Below are positions 36,200 through 46,108 of a stretch of DNA of 64,000 nucleotides, one piece after another. Both the position numbers and the translations under genes were made by a program. Position 1 is the first letter of the stretch. Every line of letters begins with the position of its first letter. Below the pieces are notes generated by a model, which saw nothing but the letters and a program-made list of their open reading frames with translations, searched no databases and had not been told where the DNA came from. This DNA is from Thozetella sp. PMI_491 (taxonomy: Eukaryota > Ascomycota > Sordariomycetes > Chaetosphaeriales > Chaetosphaeriaceae): NCBI GenBank assembly GCA_021432635.1, contig MU270101.1, positions 1-64,000 of the forward strand. Direction: 5' to 3'.

Positions 36200-36890
36200 T
36201 CTTGGGAATAGCTTGTCAACAAGGGTGTTCCCACGGAAAGTGGCTGTTAGGGCCAACCTTAGTTGATCCACAGGGACATGCAAGGCCGGACGCCACTTTC
36301 GACAGCCGCCGTGGCAGGGCATGTGGAGGTTGTGCAATTGCTCTTTGACCGTGCTGACCTTGAATATGAGTCTTTACGGTCGGATGCCACTCTTCGTAGC
36401 CGCCTAGGTCCGCTACTGCCGTGTAGCTGCTTTCAGAAAAGGGGCCTTCCTCGAGTCGATAAGTATGAATAGCCCGCCAGCACCGTTTATTGAATTGAAA
36501 GCATGGGTCGCCTATTTCTTTTTGCTAGGTGATCTAGAGGGGTTACAAATGTACAGTACCTCCTTGTTGATACTTGAGAAAAGCGCAGAGATCGGAGCGA
36601 CGGTGGTACGAAGGACCAAACACTGCTATTTTGAGCTGCGCTGCGAGAAAGGTCTCGAGGGCGCTGTACAGACGCTTCTTAACATAGCGGCTTCTATTGA
36701 TTCGGGAGCTAAATATTGCCGATCACCGCTGTCATGGGCTCTTCAAGGCGCGGTGAGATCGCTCGTTTACTTCGACATGGCCATATTTTCCATCTCACGG
36801 CTTCAGAGACTTGTTATTGTTATTTTCATTCGTTATTATGCAGTTATGACGTTTCGACCCCATTACATTATGCCATGTTGATTGGGAATC
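36200..36890 (+). pseudogene. Ankyrin-repeat relic
   Basis: Ankyrin-like segments appear in several frames. GRTPLSTAAVAGHVEVVQLLFDRADLE lies near 36285. SPLSWAL follows EGAVQTLLNIAASIDSGAKY near 36660-36740. STPLHYAMLIGNL ends near 36890. Each is a typical ankyrin unit, but no single frame links them, and stops lie between. Ankyrin proteins mediate binding and are common and quickly evolving in fungi. This is best read as a decayed multi-repeat gene whose start is lost. It converges on the maltose permease stop by about 15 bases. Confidence 0.6.
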
Positions 36891-36903
36891 TTGCTCCGGA
36901 TCA

Positions 36904-38538
36904 CTATACCCGCTCTACCTCTCCGGTTACAGGATCGACCTTGGTCTTGCTAAACTGGCGTGCACTTATCTTGTTCTCAAACAGCAAATCCAGCTCGCCA
37001 TACGTTCTGCCTCTGGGCTCGGGAAGGCGGAAGAAGGAGTAAACAGCACAGAGAAGACAGATGCCTGCCCAGAAAAAGCCCGTCTTGCCCTTCCAGTTCC
37101 ACGCGGTGGGGTTCAGCATATACGGAGTAAGGACGGCGTCCATGATGCCAAACACGTTGAAAGTAGCACGAGCCAAGACCACTGTCTTGGGCCGCAGCCG
37201 CGTAGAAGGCATCTCGGCGACAAGTGAGTAGCAGATCGGCCCAATGAAGAGGTCGTAGGTGAAGGTGAAGATCAAGAGGAGAGAGCCAATAGCCCAGCTA
37301 GATCCTGTTGAGCTGCTAGTGACGGAGACGATCCCGATAACAAGCAGAATTAAATCGAGTATGACCAAACCGGTAACATAGAGTGTGCGCCGTCCCAGGT
37401 AGCTCATTAAAACCCATGACAGAAGCGTGCCGACAAAGGCGAGGCCATACTGGCCAAGGGTCATGTTAAAGGCCTGCGTGGTAGGGAGGCCAGCTTGTTG
37501 GTAAAAGTACGTCGAGTAGGTCATGAACGCGTTTCCACACAGGTTTTGGACGGCCCACACAGCGCAGGTGATCTCGGTCCGGCGCAGGTTGGCCCCTCGG
37601 AAACAGTCGAGATAAGAAGTGCCAGCCACCGCCGCCTCCTCTAGTTCATTTGTATGAACCATCATGGCAACTGTCTTCCGGGGATCGAAAGCCGCCGAAT
37701 CTTGCATCTTGCGGGTGGTCAGGCGACGAAGTGACCTCTCAGCATCCTCGACGCGGCCCTTGCGGACAAGCCACCACGGTGACTCGGGGGCTAGGATGAC
37801 AGCAATGAGAATGGGTACTGGGTACACCCATTGGATCGCGTATGGAATTCGCCAGTTCCAGTCGCCTTCAGCCGGGGACTGGACGTACGCTCGAAGGACT
37901 CCTGTTGCGGTGAGCTGGCCAATGACCCAACAGAGGTTGACGTAGGTGGTGAGATATGGGCGAAGCACCACGGGGCAGACCTCGGCCGCGTATGTAGTCG
38001 TAATGGTCTGGAAAATGCCCCAAGGAATACCGACCAGGACATAGCCCGCCTCCAGCATCTGCACATTGACGGCGAAGAACATTAGGAAGATAAGGCCAAT
38101 CATAGCGACCAGCGAGCCCATCAGAACTTTGCGGTAGCCGTACCGCTCCGAAAGGATACCACTGCCGAGAAGACCAATAATTGAGCCGACCTGAGCACCG
38201 TTGGACAGACCCGACTGCCACGGCGCCGTCACCTGGTAAGAGCCGGGCGAAACCTCGACGCCGAATCGACGCTGGAAGGCTGGGAAAGCGTAAAAGGACC
38301 CGAGTAGGGATTTGTCGTAGCCCTCCATAATCAAGCACGAAGACAGCGCGACAGACCAGGCAGCAGCCTTAGGGTACAGCTTTAGGGCTTGCACCAGCGA
38401 CATCTGATGCTCGGATTTGGTGGCATCTTGTACAAAGCTGAGATATTCCGGCTCCTTCTTAATATTGCCGGTCATCTCCTCGGTCTCGACCTTGGCCTTC
38501 TCGGCATCGAGCTTCTCCGGATTGAGAGGAGCCGCCAT
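36904..38538 (-). CDS. malP: Maltose permease-like MFS transporter (MalP type)
   Basis: A plasma-membrane alpha-glucoside:proton symporter by similarity, about 544 residues with 12 predicted helices. Visible marks are LIMEGYDKSLLGSFYAFPAFQRRFG, SERYGYRKVLMG, YAAEVCPVVLRPYLTTYVNLCW, ESPWWLVRKGR, FYQQAGL, a YSLVAEMPSTRLRPKTV loop and the closing LPEPRGRTYGELDLLFE. This is the maltose-permease version of the sugar-porter pattern. The start at 38538 (MAAPLNPEKL) is preferred over an in-frame ATG at 38655, because a TATA box lies at 38658-38670, only a few bases from the longer start. It is one intronless exon. It sits next to the maltase on the same strand and a divergent regulator, as in the Aspergillus MAL cluster. 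The symbol rests on family resemblance and context. Confidence 0.8.
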   Translation of the reverse strand: MAAPLNPEKLDAEKAKVETEEMTGNIKKEPEYLSFVQDATKSEHQMSLVQALKLYPKAAAWSVALSSCLIMEGYDKSLLGSFYAFPAFQRRFGVEVSPGSYQVTAPWQSGLSNGAQVGSIIGLLGSGILSERYGYRKVLMGSLVAMIGLIFLMFFAVNVQMLEAGYVLVGIPWGIFQTITTTYAAEVCPVVLRPYLTTYVNLCWVIGQLTATGVLRAYVQSPAEGDWNWRIPYAIQWVYPVPILIAVILAPESPWWLVRKGRVEDAERSLRRLTTRKMQDSAAFDPRKTVAMMVHTNELEEAAVAGTSYLDCFRGANLRRTEITCAVWAVQNLCGNAFMTYSTYFYQQAGLPTTQAFNMTLGQYGLAFVGTLLSWVLMSYLGRRTLYVTGLVILDLILLVIGIVSVTSSSTGSSWAIGSLLLIFTFTYDLFIGPICYSLVAEMPSTRLRPKTVVLARATFNVFGIMDAVLTPYMLNPTAWNWKGKTGFFWAGICLLCAVYSFFRLPEPRGRTYGELDLLFENKISARQFSKTKVDPVTGEVERV

Positions 38539-38657
38539 GGTGACGATGTTGTCCGGACTGCCGAGGAAGGACGGTTGTTGTAGGCAAAGAGCCAAGAGGC
38601 CGACGAAGGAAGTGCTGGTGATGCCTGGGAAAGCCTCACATACCTTCGTCCCCAATA

Positions 38658-38670
38658 CTTTTATTTATAC
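38658..38670 (-). promoter_or_regulatory. TATA box of the maltose permease gene
   Basis: Read on the minus strand the sequence is GTATAAATAAAAG. It lies about 120 bases upstream of the ATG at 38538 and right beside the longer in-frame ATG at 38655, which supports the shorter protein. Confidence 0.55.
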
Positions 38671-38721
38671 CTTGGCTGGTTCGGAAGAAAACGTGTGATG
38701 GCTCCACTGCCGAAAGAAATT

Positions 38722-38751
38722 GCGGAGCCCCATGCGGAGGTGACCCCGGGG
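38722..38751. promoter_or_regulatory. Cluster of CreA-type sites upstream of the permease
   Basis: Three matches to the CreA consensus SYGGRG fall within 30 bases: GCGGAG at 38722, GCGGAG at 38734 and CCGGGG at 38746. CreA mediates glucose repression, so this fits a maltose permease. The motif is short and the region GC-rich, hence moderate confidence. Confidence 0.45.
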
Positions 38752-39306
38752 AAACGTCCCAAGGGTCTGGATGCTCAACATGACAAGCGGGGATACCGGC
38801 CGGGCCGACATTGGGCCAATCAGATGGCAGTTGGACTAAAACCGCCTTCACTCTAAAGTCATTAGCTTCGGTTCACTCCCTGCCCCTAATAATTCTTGAC
38901 GGTGGCGCCATTCCAGCGACCCGAATGGAGGGGGGAGCCAAGTCAGGCCGACTCCGCGAGTCATGGTCGGCCTCGTGCTATGCGTTCAGCTCGACTAAGC
39001 AAGAGCCTCCCTCTAACGCCGCGCCACGATACCTCGCTTCCGTCGCCACGGCGGAAAGCCAAAGCTTCCGCGTGCTTCTCATAGAAGAAAAGTCAATCGA
39101 ACTCATTGACAGCTAAGAAATGGGTTGCTTCGGTAGTTCCTGGACCCGGACTGTCCTTGTCGCGTGACAGCAAAGCGATGGGCAGCCGTCGGTATGCTAT
39201 GCATTATCTCTTGCGCTGCTGGTGCTTGTAATTTGCCACACGTGTTGTAGACACTCTATCGCGCAAGCTCTAATGATCTCTATTAACAGCCGAGTTGTCT
39301 CGGTCT
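38752..39306. other. Intergenic between permease promoter and maltase stop
   Basis: Upstream DNA of the permease and the 3' region of the maltase gene, both on the minus strand. Short frames in it have no domain. Confidence 0.4.
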
Positions 39307-41070
39307 CTATCTAATCCAGTAAACTCTGCCCTCATATGGCTCTAGGACGCTCTCCTCCACCTTTCCCAGGCCAGTCCGCATGGCCAACTCCGCACGAGAC
39401 GGTTCGTAGCCAGGTGGGAAATGGATCGGTTGCTTCTCCGCCGAGAAATTCAGGCTGACCAAGGCTGACACTTTCTCTTTCTCGCTAGAAGTTGCGAGCT
39501 CGCCCATCTCCTTGGTATAAGTGAAAACGGCAGCGCTCTCATGGCCGTACTCTGTAAACACTCCATGGCAAAAGGGCCCCCTATTCTGCTTCCGGAAGAC
39601 AAGCAGCCGCTTCCAGAACTGCAGGGGGCTGTTCTCCTGGGCGATCTGCTTCTCGGCGTTAACTTCCGGGTAATTGTCGTGGACGCGCATCCACGGCCTC
39701 CCGGTCGAGAAACCTGCATGTGGCGAGCTGTCCCACTGCATGGGGGTGCGGGCGTGGTCACGCGCGAGGTACGCGATACCATCCATCGCCGCGCTCATTT
39801 CTACAGGGTCATCCCCCGTCTGTGCTTTCATCGTAGCGTAGAAGTTGGCCGTCTCTAAATCCTTGTACTCCTCCACGGGCCAACTGCGTGGGACATTGAC
39901 CATGCCTAGCTCCTGCCCTTGGTAGATAAACAAGGTTCCCGTGAGTGTCGTCAGCATGAGCGCCAACATCCGCGCTGAAGCTTCTCGGTATTGTGGGAGG
40001 TCGGAAGCAAAACGAGATATGGAACGAGCGCTATCGTGGTTCTCCGCGAACGCAGTAGTCCACATGTCAGTGCCCTGGATGAACGTCTGCCATCTCGCGA
40101 TGGCCGCCTTGACGTCGCGGAGGTCGAAGGACGATGGGATGTACTTGCGGACCGTGCCCATTCCGGTATATACCATGTCGAAATGGAACACCATGTCGAG
40201 CTCCTTCTCTCGGGCGCTCGTGTATCGTAGGATCTCCTTCGGGTCGGGGGTGGCGGGAAGCTCGCCAACCAGCATCATGTCTCCATACGGCTTCACAGCC
40301 TCGCGGACCATTTCTTTGATGTACTCGTGAATGCGCGGTCCATTGCAGAACAAGGGATACGCGTACTGCCAGGGACTGGAAGGATCGTTGATAGGCGCAT
40401 CTACGAACTCGGCCGGCTTGCTGTATTTATTCACAGTATCCACGCGAAATCCGTCGACGCCCTTATCGAGCCAAAACCGAATCGCAGAGTCGTAGATAGC
40501 CTTTCGGGTATCTTCGTTGTCCCAGTTGAGATCGGGCTGCTCGACTGCGTAGTAGTGGAGGTAGTACTCTTGAGTGTTCTCGTCCCACTCCCAAATGCTG
40601 CCGCCAAAGTTCGCGCGCCAGTTGTTTGGAGGATGCCGGTTACCCGCAGCATCATAGCGAGGAGGTCGCCAGATATACCAGTCGCGCTTCGGGTTGGTCT
40701 TCGAAGAACGAGATTCTTGGAACCAGGAGTGCTGGTCGGAAGTATGGTTGACGACTAGGTCGAGAATGAGCCGCATGCCTCTGCTATGCAGTCCCTCGAT
40801 CAACTCGTCCATGTCGGCGAGATTGCCGAAGGGTGCATGTACGTCCTCGTAATCCGAGATGTCGTACCCCATGTCTACCTGTGGGCTCTTGAACATGGGC
40901 GATAGCCACATGACATCGACCCCCAGGTCTTTGAGGTAGTCCAGCTTGGAGATCACGCCTGGGATGTCTCCGATGCCATCTCCGTTGGAATCCTTAAAAC
41001 TGGCAGGATAGACTTGATACACAACCGCATCTTTCCACCACGGCGGCTGCGTGGGGGCGATCGATCCCAT
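39307..41070 (-). CDS. malT: Alpha-glucosidase / maltase, GH13 (MalT type)
   Basis: An intracellular maltase hydrolysing maltose and isomaltose-type sugars to glucose, about 587 residues, no introns. GH13 regions in order: YQVYPASFKDSNGDGIGDIPG, LDLVVNHTSDQH (region I), GFRVDTVN with the nucleophile Asp (region II), MMLVGELPAT with the acid/base Glu (region III), AENHDSAR with the transition-state Asp (region IV). No signal peptide is seen from MGSIAPTQPPWW. The longer in-frame start at 41217 includes a 12-bp tandem duplication and lacks similarity, so 41070 is chosen. It shares a 620-bp promoter with the divergent regulator and precedes the permease, matching a maltose-use module. The maltase call is firm, the exact sugar preference less so. 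Confidence 0.88.
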   Translation of the reverse strand: MGSIAPTQPPWWKDAVVYQVYPASFKDSNGDGIGDIPGVISKLDYLKDLGVDVMWLSPMFKSPQVDMGYDISDYEDVHAPFGNLADMDELIEGLHSRGMRLILDLVVNHTSDQHSWFQESRSSKTNPKRDWYIWRPPRYDAAGNRHPPNNWRANFGGSIWEWDENTQEYYLHYYAVEQPDLNWDNEDTRKAIYDSAIRFWLDKGVDGFRVDTVNKYSKPAEFVDAPINDPSSPWQYAYPLFCNGPRIHEYIKEMVREAVKPYGDMMLVGELPATPDPKEILRYTSAREKELDMVFHFDMVYTGMGTVRKYIPSSFDLRDVKAAIARWQTFIQGTDMWTTAFAENHDSARSISRFASDLPQYREASARMLALMLTTLTGTLFIYQGQELGMVNVPRSWPVEEYKDLETANFYATMKAQTGDDPVEMSAAMDGIAYLARDHARTPMQWDSSPHAGFSTGRPWMRVHDNYPEVNAEKQIAQENSPLQFWKRLLVFRKQNRGPFCHGVFTEYGHESAAVFTYTKEMGELATSSEKEKVSALVSLNFSAEKQPIHFPPGYEPSRAELAMRTGLGKVEESVLEPYEGRVYWIR

Positions 41071-41693
41071 AATGACTGAGGGGAGACGGCGCTTCACTGG
41101 AACTGGGAGGCAAACACTGCGAGTAATTGGCGGTCTCAGCTGAGTTAGCAGTGAAGACTTGCCGCATGTAGCTGGGCATGTAGCTGGGCTTTTTTGAGTG
41201 CCTAATCCAAGGAACAAAGTTTAGTTAATTTGTTTTTAGAGCCGTCAGTCTTTTATTGATTCGTTATGTCCCGCGACACCGCCAGGCTATCAGCCATTTC
41301 TGCCACTAGGGTTCTAGGGAGTTTTTAACCGGAATTGCTTTGGCAATGGGTCAAGAACCCGTCCATTGAACCAATAGGGGCGATGTGGCAGGCCTCAAGC
41401 ACCCCATAAACTCCTTCCGATCCATGCACTTCCCCAGTCCAGTGAGCGGATCATACATGGTTAGCTCTCCACTTCTAGCGGCCCATAGTCTTGTCTAGTT
41501 TCTCATGGCCGAGCCAAACTACCCTAATGTTTATTCCCGAAGTTCCGAGCTAGCATGTCATTGGTTCTATGTCGGCCCGTGGGGTAGACCTGGCTCCGCC
41601 CTGATCCAGATAGAAATCATGGCTGGGCCGACATCGTGCGAAACAGGTTTGTCTATTCTCAAGACTTTCTAGTGCTGTCCCTACCCCGCCGTT
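41071..41693. promoter_or_regulatory. Bidirectional promoter of maltase and regulator
   Basis: The 623-base region separates divergent genes. It holds a CCAAT motif near 41371, a GTGGGG CreA-type site at 41579-41584, and CGGATCATACATGG near 41447, which differs by one base from the AmyR/MalR-type pair CGGN8CGG. A 12-bp direct duplication lies at 41165-41188. None of these proves regulation. Confidence 0.4.
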
Positions 41694-43217
41694 ATGCCGC
41701 AACTTCGGGCCTCCCGAGCCTGTATTTCCTGCCGAACCCGCAAAGTTCGATGTGAGCTTGGACTTGGATCGCCCGGCTGTTGCCGGAGCTAGAACTCTAA
41801 CTGCTCTGCAGGCACCGGCGAGCAACCCTGTCCCGAGTGCGTCCATCTTGGTATTGGCTGCAACTTCGGCCCACCACGAGCGTCGTCGGCTGCATCGCGT
41901 GCCCAGTCGAAGCGTGGGTCGGTAATCTCGGACATCAGGTCTGCCAGCTGCCAGGACACATCTCGCCCTCGTCTCCTGTCTGCCAAAGTCCCCGGGAGGC
42001 ACAGATCTACCTTCACTGCCGATGAATCCTTTTTCCTCGGGCTGCTCCCCGACTATGAATCATACGTCTACAATGCCTGCCCACTGCTCAGTGCCAAGGC
42101 TATCCGAGAATCTATCGCAAAGCGAGATGCAGAGGCGGAACATGCCGCTCTTTGCTACGGCTATGCCGCCGCGACCTATGCGGTGGCGTGTACCAACGAG
42201 AACGAGCAAAGCACCGCCGTGGTTTTTGAGCTGATCTCGCGGGCCCTAGAGATCCGTCCGATCTTGAACCACCACTCACAAGTCGATCTGTACAGGATCG
42301 TTCTTTCAGTGTTCCTCCGAATAGCGTTCGGAGTCCTCCAAGACCACCAAATGGAGGACTTCTACCACCGAGAGACTGTAAGCATGCTCCAAATCTCAGG
42401 GATAGACCAGGGAAAACGGGTAGCATCGACCGAACTAGACGGTGAAGTCTCACAGCGCCTCCACTGGGTCGTCTTCATACGTGATCGACTGTTTGCCGTT
42501 GCCCAAGACCGGATGGGACTTCTCGCAGCTCCATCACAACCCCCATTTCGCCTCGAAGGAAGCTCAGATAAGACCCAGATTGGCTTTTCAAGGGCATGCG
42601 AGCTTTATCGGCGGATCGACGACGACTTTTTGGCGCTATGGCGTGACAAAGACGGCAGTCCTCGACTCACGGAAGAATGGATCATTGCTAAACAAGAAGA
42701 GCTTGAGCAACAGCGCAGGCTTGTTGACGAGGCCTGTCCAAACCTCGCTCCGATCCAACGAGCGGATCTCATACTGACCTATCAATGGTTGCGCCTCTTG
42801 GTGTGGCAGATGGCTACGCGGAAGTACCTCTTACGCTCGAACGCTCTGCAAAGCTACATGCTGCTCTACTTCCCTGCACAGGAATCCGCTAGACTCCAAG
42901 GCCTCATTGGCGAAGTCGAACACGAATCGCTGGGCCGGTGTGGGATGGGAGTTTTCCGGAAGCTTTTCGAAGTTGTGGACGTCTCATCCGATGTGTTGAC
43001 CATCTGCACGGAGCTACAGTGGCTGGAAGATAGAGAGATTGTTGACCGATGGTTGGTTAGCACTTGCCATCTCATCAGCCGATTGCAGCGGTCTGGGAAG
43101 ATGAGCACTGTCCAGGACCTCATTCTGCAGCAAAAGCTCACCACTCTGCACTCACGACTATCATACATGTCCCCACTACAAGAGAAACCAGGCCCGATGA
43201 GGCAACAGGACGAATAG
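41694..43217 (+). CDS. malR: Zn2Cys6 regulator of the maltose module (MalR type)
   Basis: A nuclear activator of about 488 residues. Exon 1 encodes MPQLRASRACISCRTRKVR and the first T of the next Cys codon. A 60-base intron (41752-41811, donor GTGAGC, acceptor CTGCAG) splits that codon, and exon 2 goes on TGEQPCPECVHLGIGC. This yields exact C-x2-C-x6-C-x5-C-x2-C-x6-C spacing. Reading without the intron hits a stop after CCRS, so splicing is required. The body has the fungal-regulator helices: YNACPLLSAKAI, RLHWVVFIRDRLFAVAQDRM, MATRKYLLRSN. It diverges from the maltase across a shared promoter. Assignment as the MAL regulator follows from position and family, not from a search, so the symbol is tentative. 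Confidence 0.72.
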
Positions 43218-43400
43218 TAAATCAAGGAATTAGAAACGTAACAGATTAGGGTCAAAACTGTATCTAGTGCTGGAGAAATGCAGAGAGATTCTAGGTAACA
43301 TACAGTGTGCGGTGCTTGTCTAGTCCGTCCGTACCTTGGTCCATGGTCGGCGTTCCATATATAATTACATCCCTTACACATTACCGAATAGTCTCTCTAT

Positions 43401-45435
43401 TTAGTCATCCTTCGACTTTGACCACTCTGCTTTGAGGAAGTCGGCGCATCTCTCCGCAACCATTACCGTTGCGGCCATAGTATGTGCGGCAGGCACCTTG
43501 GGAAACACACTGGCGTCTGCGATACGCAGGTTCCGAACACCGTGGACCTTGAGCTCCTGGTCCACGACTCCACCTGCGGCGTCAAGCGACATGCGGCACG
43601 TGCAGCTGAAGTGCAAGCTTGTCATGCCGATGCGCTTGGCATATTGGTCAATCTCCTCATCCGACACGGACCGCCAGTTCGCCTCTCCCTGGGGCTTGCG
43701 CCGCGTCTGGGTAGAGGATGCTGGGCGGGTCAATCTCTCGGCTGCGGCTCGTCTCTCCGCATAGAGACTCTTGGTTGGTTCATAGATCGACTCGAGATAG
43801 TCCATGTCCATGCCCGGCGCAAATGTCAAAGGTGCGGGGTGTGGGTAGCCCGATTTTACGTACTCTTCGGCAAGATTCATGGTGAAGCGCAGAGCCTTAC
43901 GCATGGCCACCACATCACGCGCGTCCTGGAGCACCGGGTGTACGATCCGTGGGTGTGCCTCGGGATTGTTCGATTGCAACTCAATCGACCCCTGAGAGAA
44001 TGGCTGCACCAAAGTTGTGTACCAAGAAAACAGGTTCTTTCCCGGGACGGGCTCGGGTATGCTGCAGACAGGGATGATCATGATCTCCACGTCGGGGATA
44101 TTCCGTGGCTGTGATGCATCCATGTTGTCTCCATCCTTTCCGCACGCCTGGATCTTCATGGTCTCGTCATCGACCGCACTGGTGCGGAAGAAGATGGTCC
44201 TCGGCGTAGTAGTAGATGACAACATACCCGTACCGAAGAACATGTAGAGAAAGAAGTGCCAAAGAAACCCGAAGGCCGTCATTATGACGTGCACAGTGTC
44301 CTTGCGTGGAAGTTCCATCATTAATGGGAAGGAAATATGGTCGGCCAAGTTCCGGCCTACTTGCGGGAGATCGCACACAACCGAAATGTTTCTGGATTCA
44401 AGATGGCTTTTAGGACCAATACCACTACAGTAGGTTAGCTCGATCCTGCCACTGTGGATTACAATCTCTCATGCTCTGATCCATACCTTAGCATTAGAAG
44501 CTGCGGGGAACACACGGTGCCGCTGCAGATGATGACCTCGCGATTTGCCTTGACGAGGTAGTCCCGGGCCGTCGCGGCCTTGCTGCCCGCTCGCCGAATA
44601 TGAACACCTGTCACTCTATTGTTGCTTCCTTCGATTTCCAGCTTCGAGGCAATGACTCCAGTGCATACAGTTAGGTGCGCCTTCCGGGCATCGGCGATGT
44701 CTTTGTTGAGCCACGCTTTATATGCCGAAAACCGTTGCCCGCGAAGGTCGATGGTCATGTCCAGATTAAAATAGCCCTGAGCGGGGGCCTTTGGATCATT
44801 GCAGTCCTCCTGGACGGGCAGGCCGACCGCGCGTGCCGCCTTTTCGATGTAGGGAAAGCAGCCAAGCATTGGTGGGATTTGTCGGTTCATCATGGGCCCG
44901 TTGTGACCTCGATGGGGAGCGTCCGGAAAGGCTAACGCGTTCTCACTGCGCCGGAAGATGGGCTCGACACTGTCCCAGCCCCAGTCGGTGAGGCCTGACT
45001 CGGCCCACTCATTGTAGCTCGCCGGCAGACCTCGGGTCAGGAGCGTACCATTGATGCGTGTCGCGCCGCCGAGTCCTTCAACAGTCCAGAGCTGAACGGA
45101 CTCGCCACCCAGCTTCTCAATAGGCTCGGAGCGCCGCTTGATGATCTGGAGGCCCGGGGCGAGGAAGTTTTGCGACAGCAACGGAACGCGACTAATGAAG
45201 TTGTCCTTTACATATCCCTTTTCCAGAAGAAGCACGGACACAGACGGATCCTCGGACAGGCGAGAGGCGAGAACGCATCCAGCGGTACCGCCTAGGGACT
45301 GCATCAGCTATTCTGGCATCATTGCAAACTCCTCATGCTTCTTAGCGGGGTCTCACCTCCGACAATGATATAGTCGAATGATTTGCCATCTACGTCCTCG
45401 GCCCGCCGTTCGGGATAAGATGAAAAGGGCCACAT
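43401..45435 (-). CDS. GMC oxidoreductase (choline-dehydrogenase / aryl-alcohol-oxidase family)
   Basis: A flavoprotein oxidising alcohols, about 640 residues in three exons. The first starts at 45435 (MWPFSSYPERRAEDV) and reaches SFDYIIVGG. An intron at about 45309-45355 gives VGGGTAGCVLASRLSED, the FAD-binding GxGxxG. Next comes EGLGGATRINGTLLTRGLP (GMC signature 1), then ICSGTVCSPQLLMLR (signature 2). An intron at about 44390-44480 follows, then CDLPQVGRNLADHISFP. Active-site marks are HFSCTCRMS and the later AAHTMAATVM His. No break was seen in the two large exons, and no signal peptide was recognised. It converges on the regulator by about 180 bases. The substrate is unknown. It may be unrelated to the maltose genes. 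Confidence 0.8.
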
Positions 45436-46108
45436 TGCTGCCGGTAGGAGTCGAGTCTGTGATCGTGCAATGTTAGTTCCCTCTCGTCACGGTATTGCCC
45501 GGGGGCGTGGATGGATTCTTGTACTGGCGTAAACCGGGCCAGTGGTCGGTGAAGCACGTTCGAAATCCTCCCAGCTAGTCGCGTTTCGGGCCTTAGACGA
45601 AGTCGTGGCCGAAAGCCGGGATTGTGCCGTGGGCCGATGTTCCTTGTCAGGACACAGACCAAACGAACAGACAAATCACAGGCCGAGATCAGCGAATCCT
45701 GACTCCACAGTTTGAGGCGAGGTCAGTGCAAATCTCGTTCTTGTACCGAAGATACGGAATATTCTATCGGCGTTACAGTTCGTTGTTCGCTACTTGCTGT
45801 ACATGGCAGCATTTCCGGCGCTTCGTGGGCCAGGAATCGCCTAGCTCGGCGCCTTAAGCTTTTGAGATAGACAAGACACCCCCTCTCCGTCTTTTTACCT
45901 AACTTGACAATTCATCGGTACTTGGTTGTCCAATGAGCACACCACATCTAACTAGCGTGTATGGGTGGGCTAGCTTTGGTTACATTAATTGCACTTTGGC
46001 TGGTAAGGCAACGCAACCAGCTGTAACTAGTCTAAAAGGAGACATCCCGGGCGATATTTACAACTATATCCTGATGAAATATTACACTCTATTTTTTTCT
46101 TGTCAGCC
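45436..46108. other. Intergenic, no supported gene
   Basis: Between two minus-strand genes; it holds the GMC promoter and the MFS 3' end. Open frames here carry no domain. Confidence 0.4.

Noticed and set aside
38539-38655. N-terminal extension of the permease
   Set aside because: The TATA box directly adjoins the longer ATG, and the extension lacks family similarity.
41071-41217. N-terminal extension of the maltase
   Set aside because: It includes a 12-bp tandem duplication and no family similarity; the GH13 start is at 41070.
43482-44114. Long plus-strand frame
   Set aside because: Antisense shadow of the GMC oxidoreductase.
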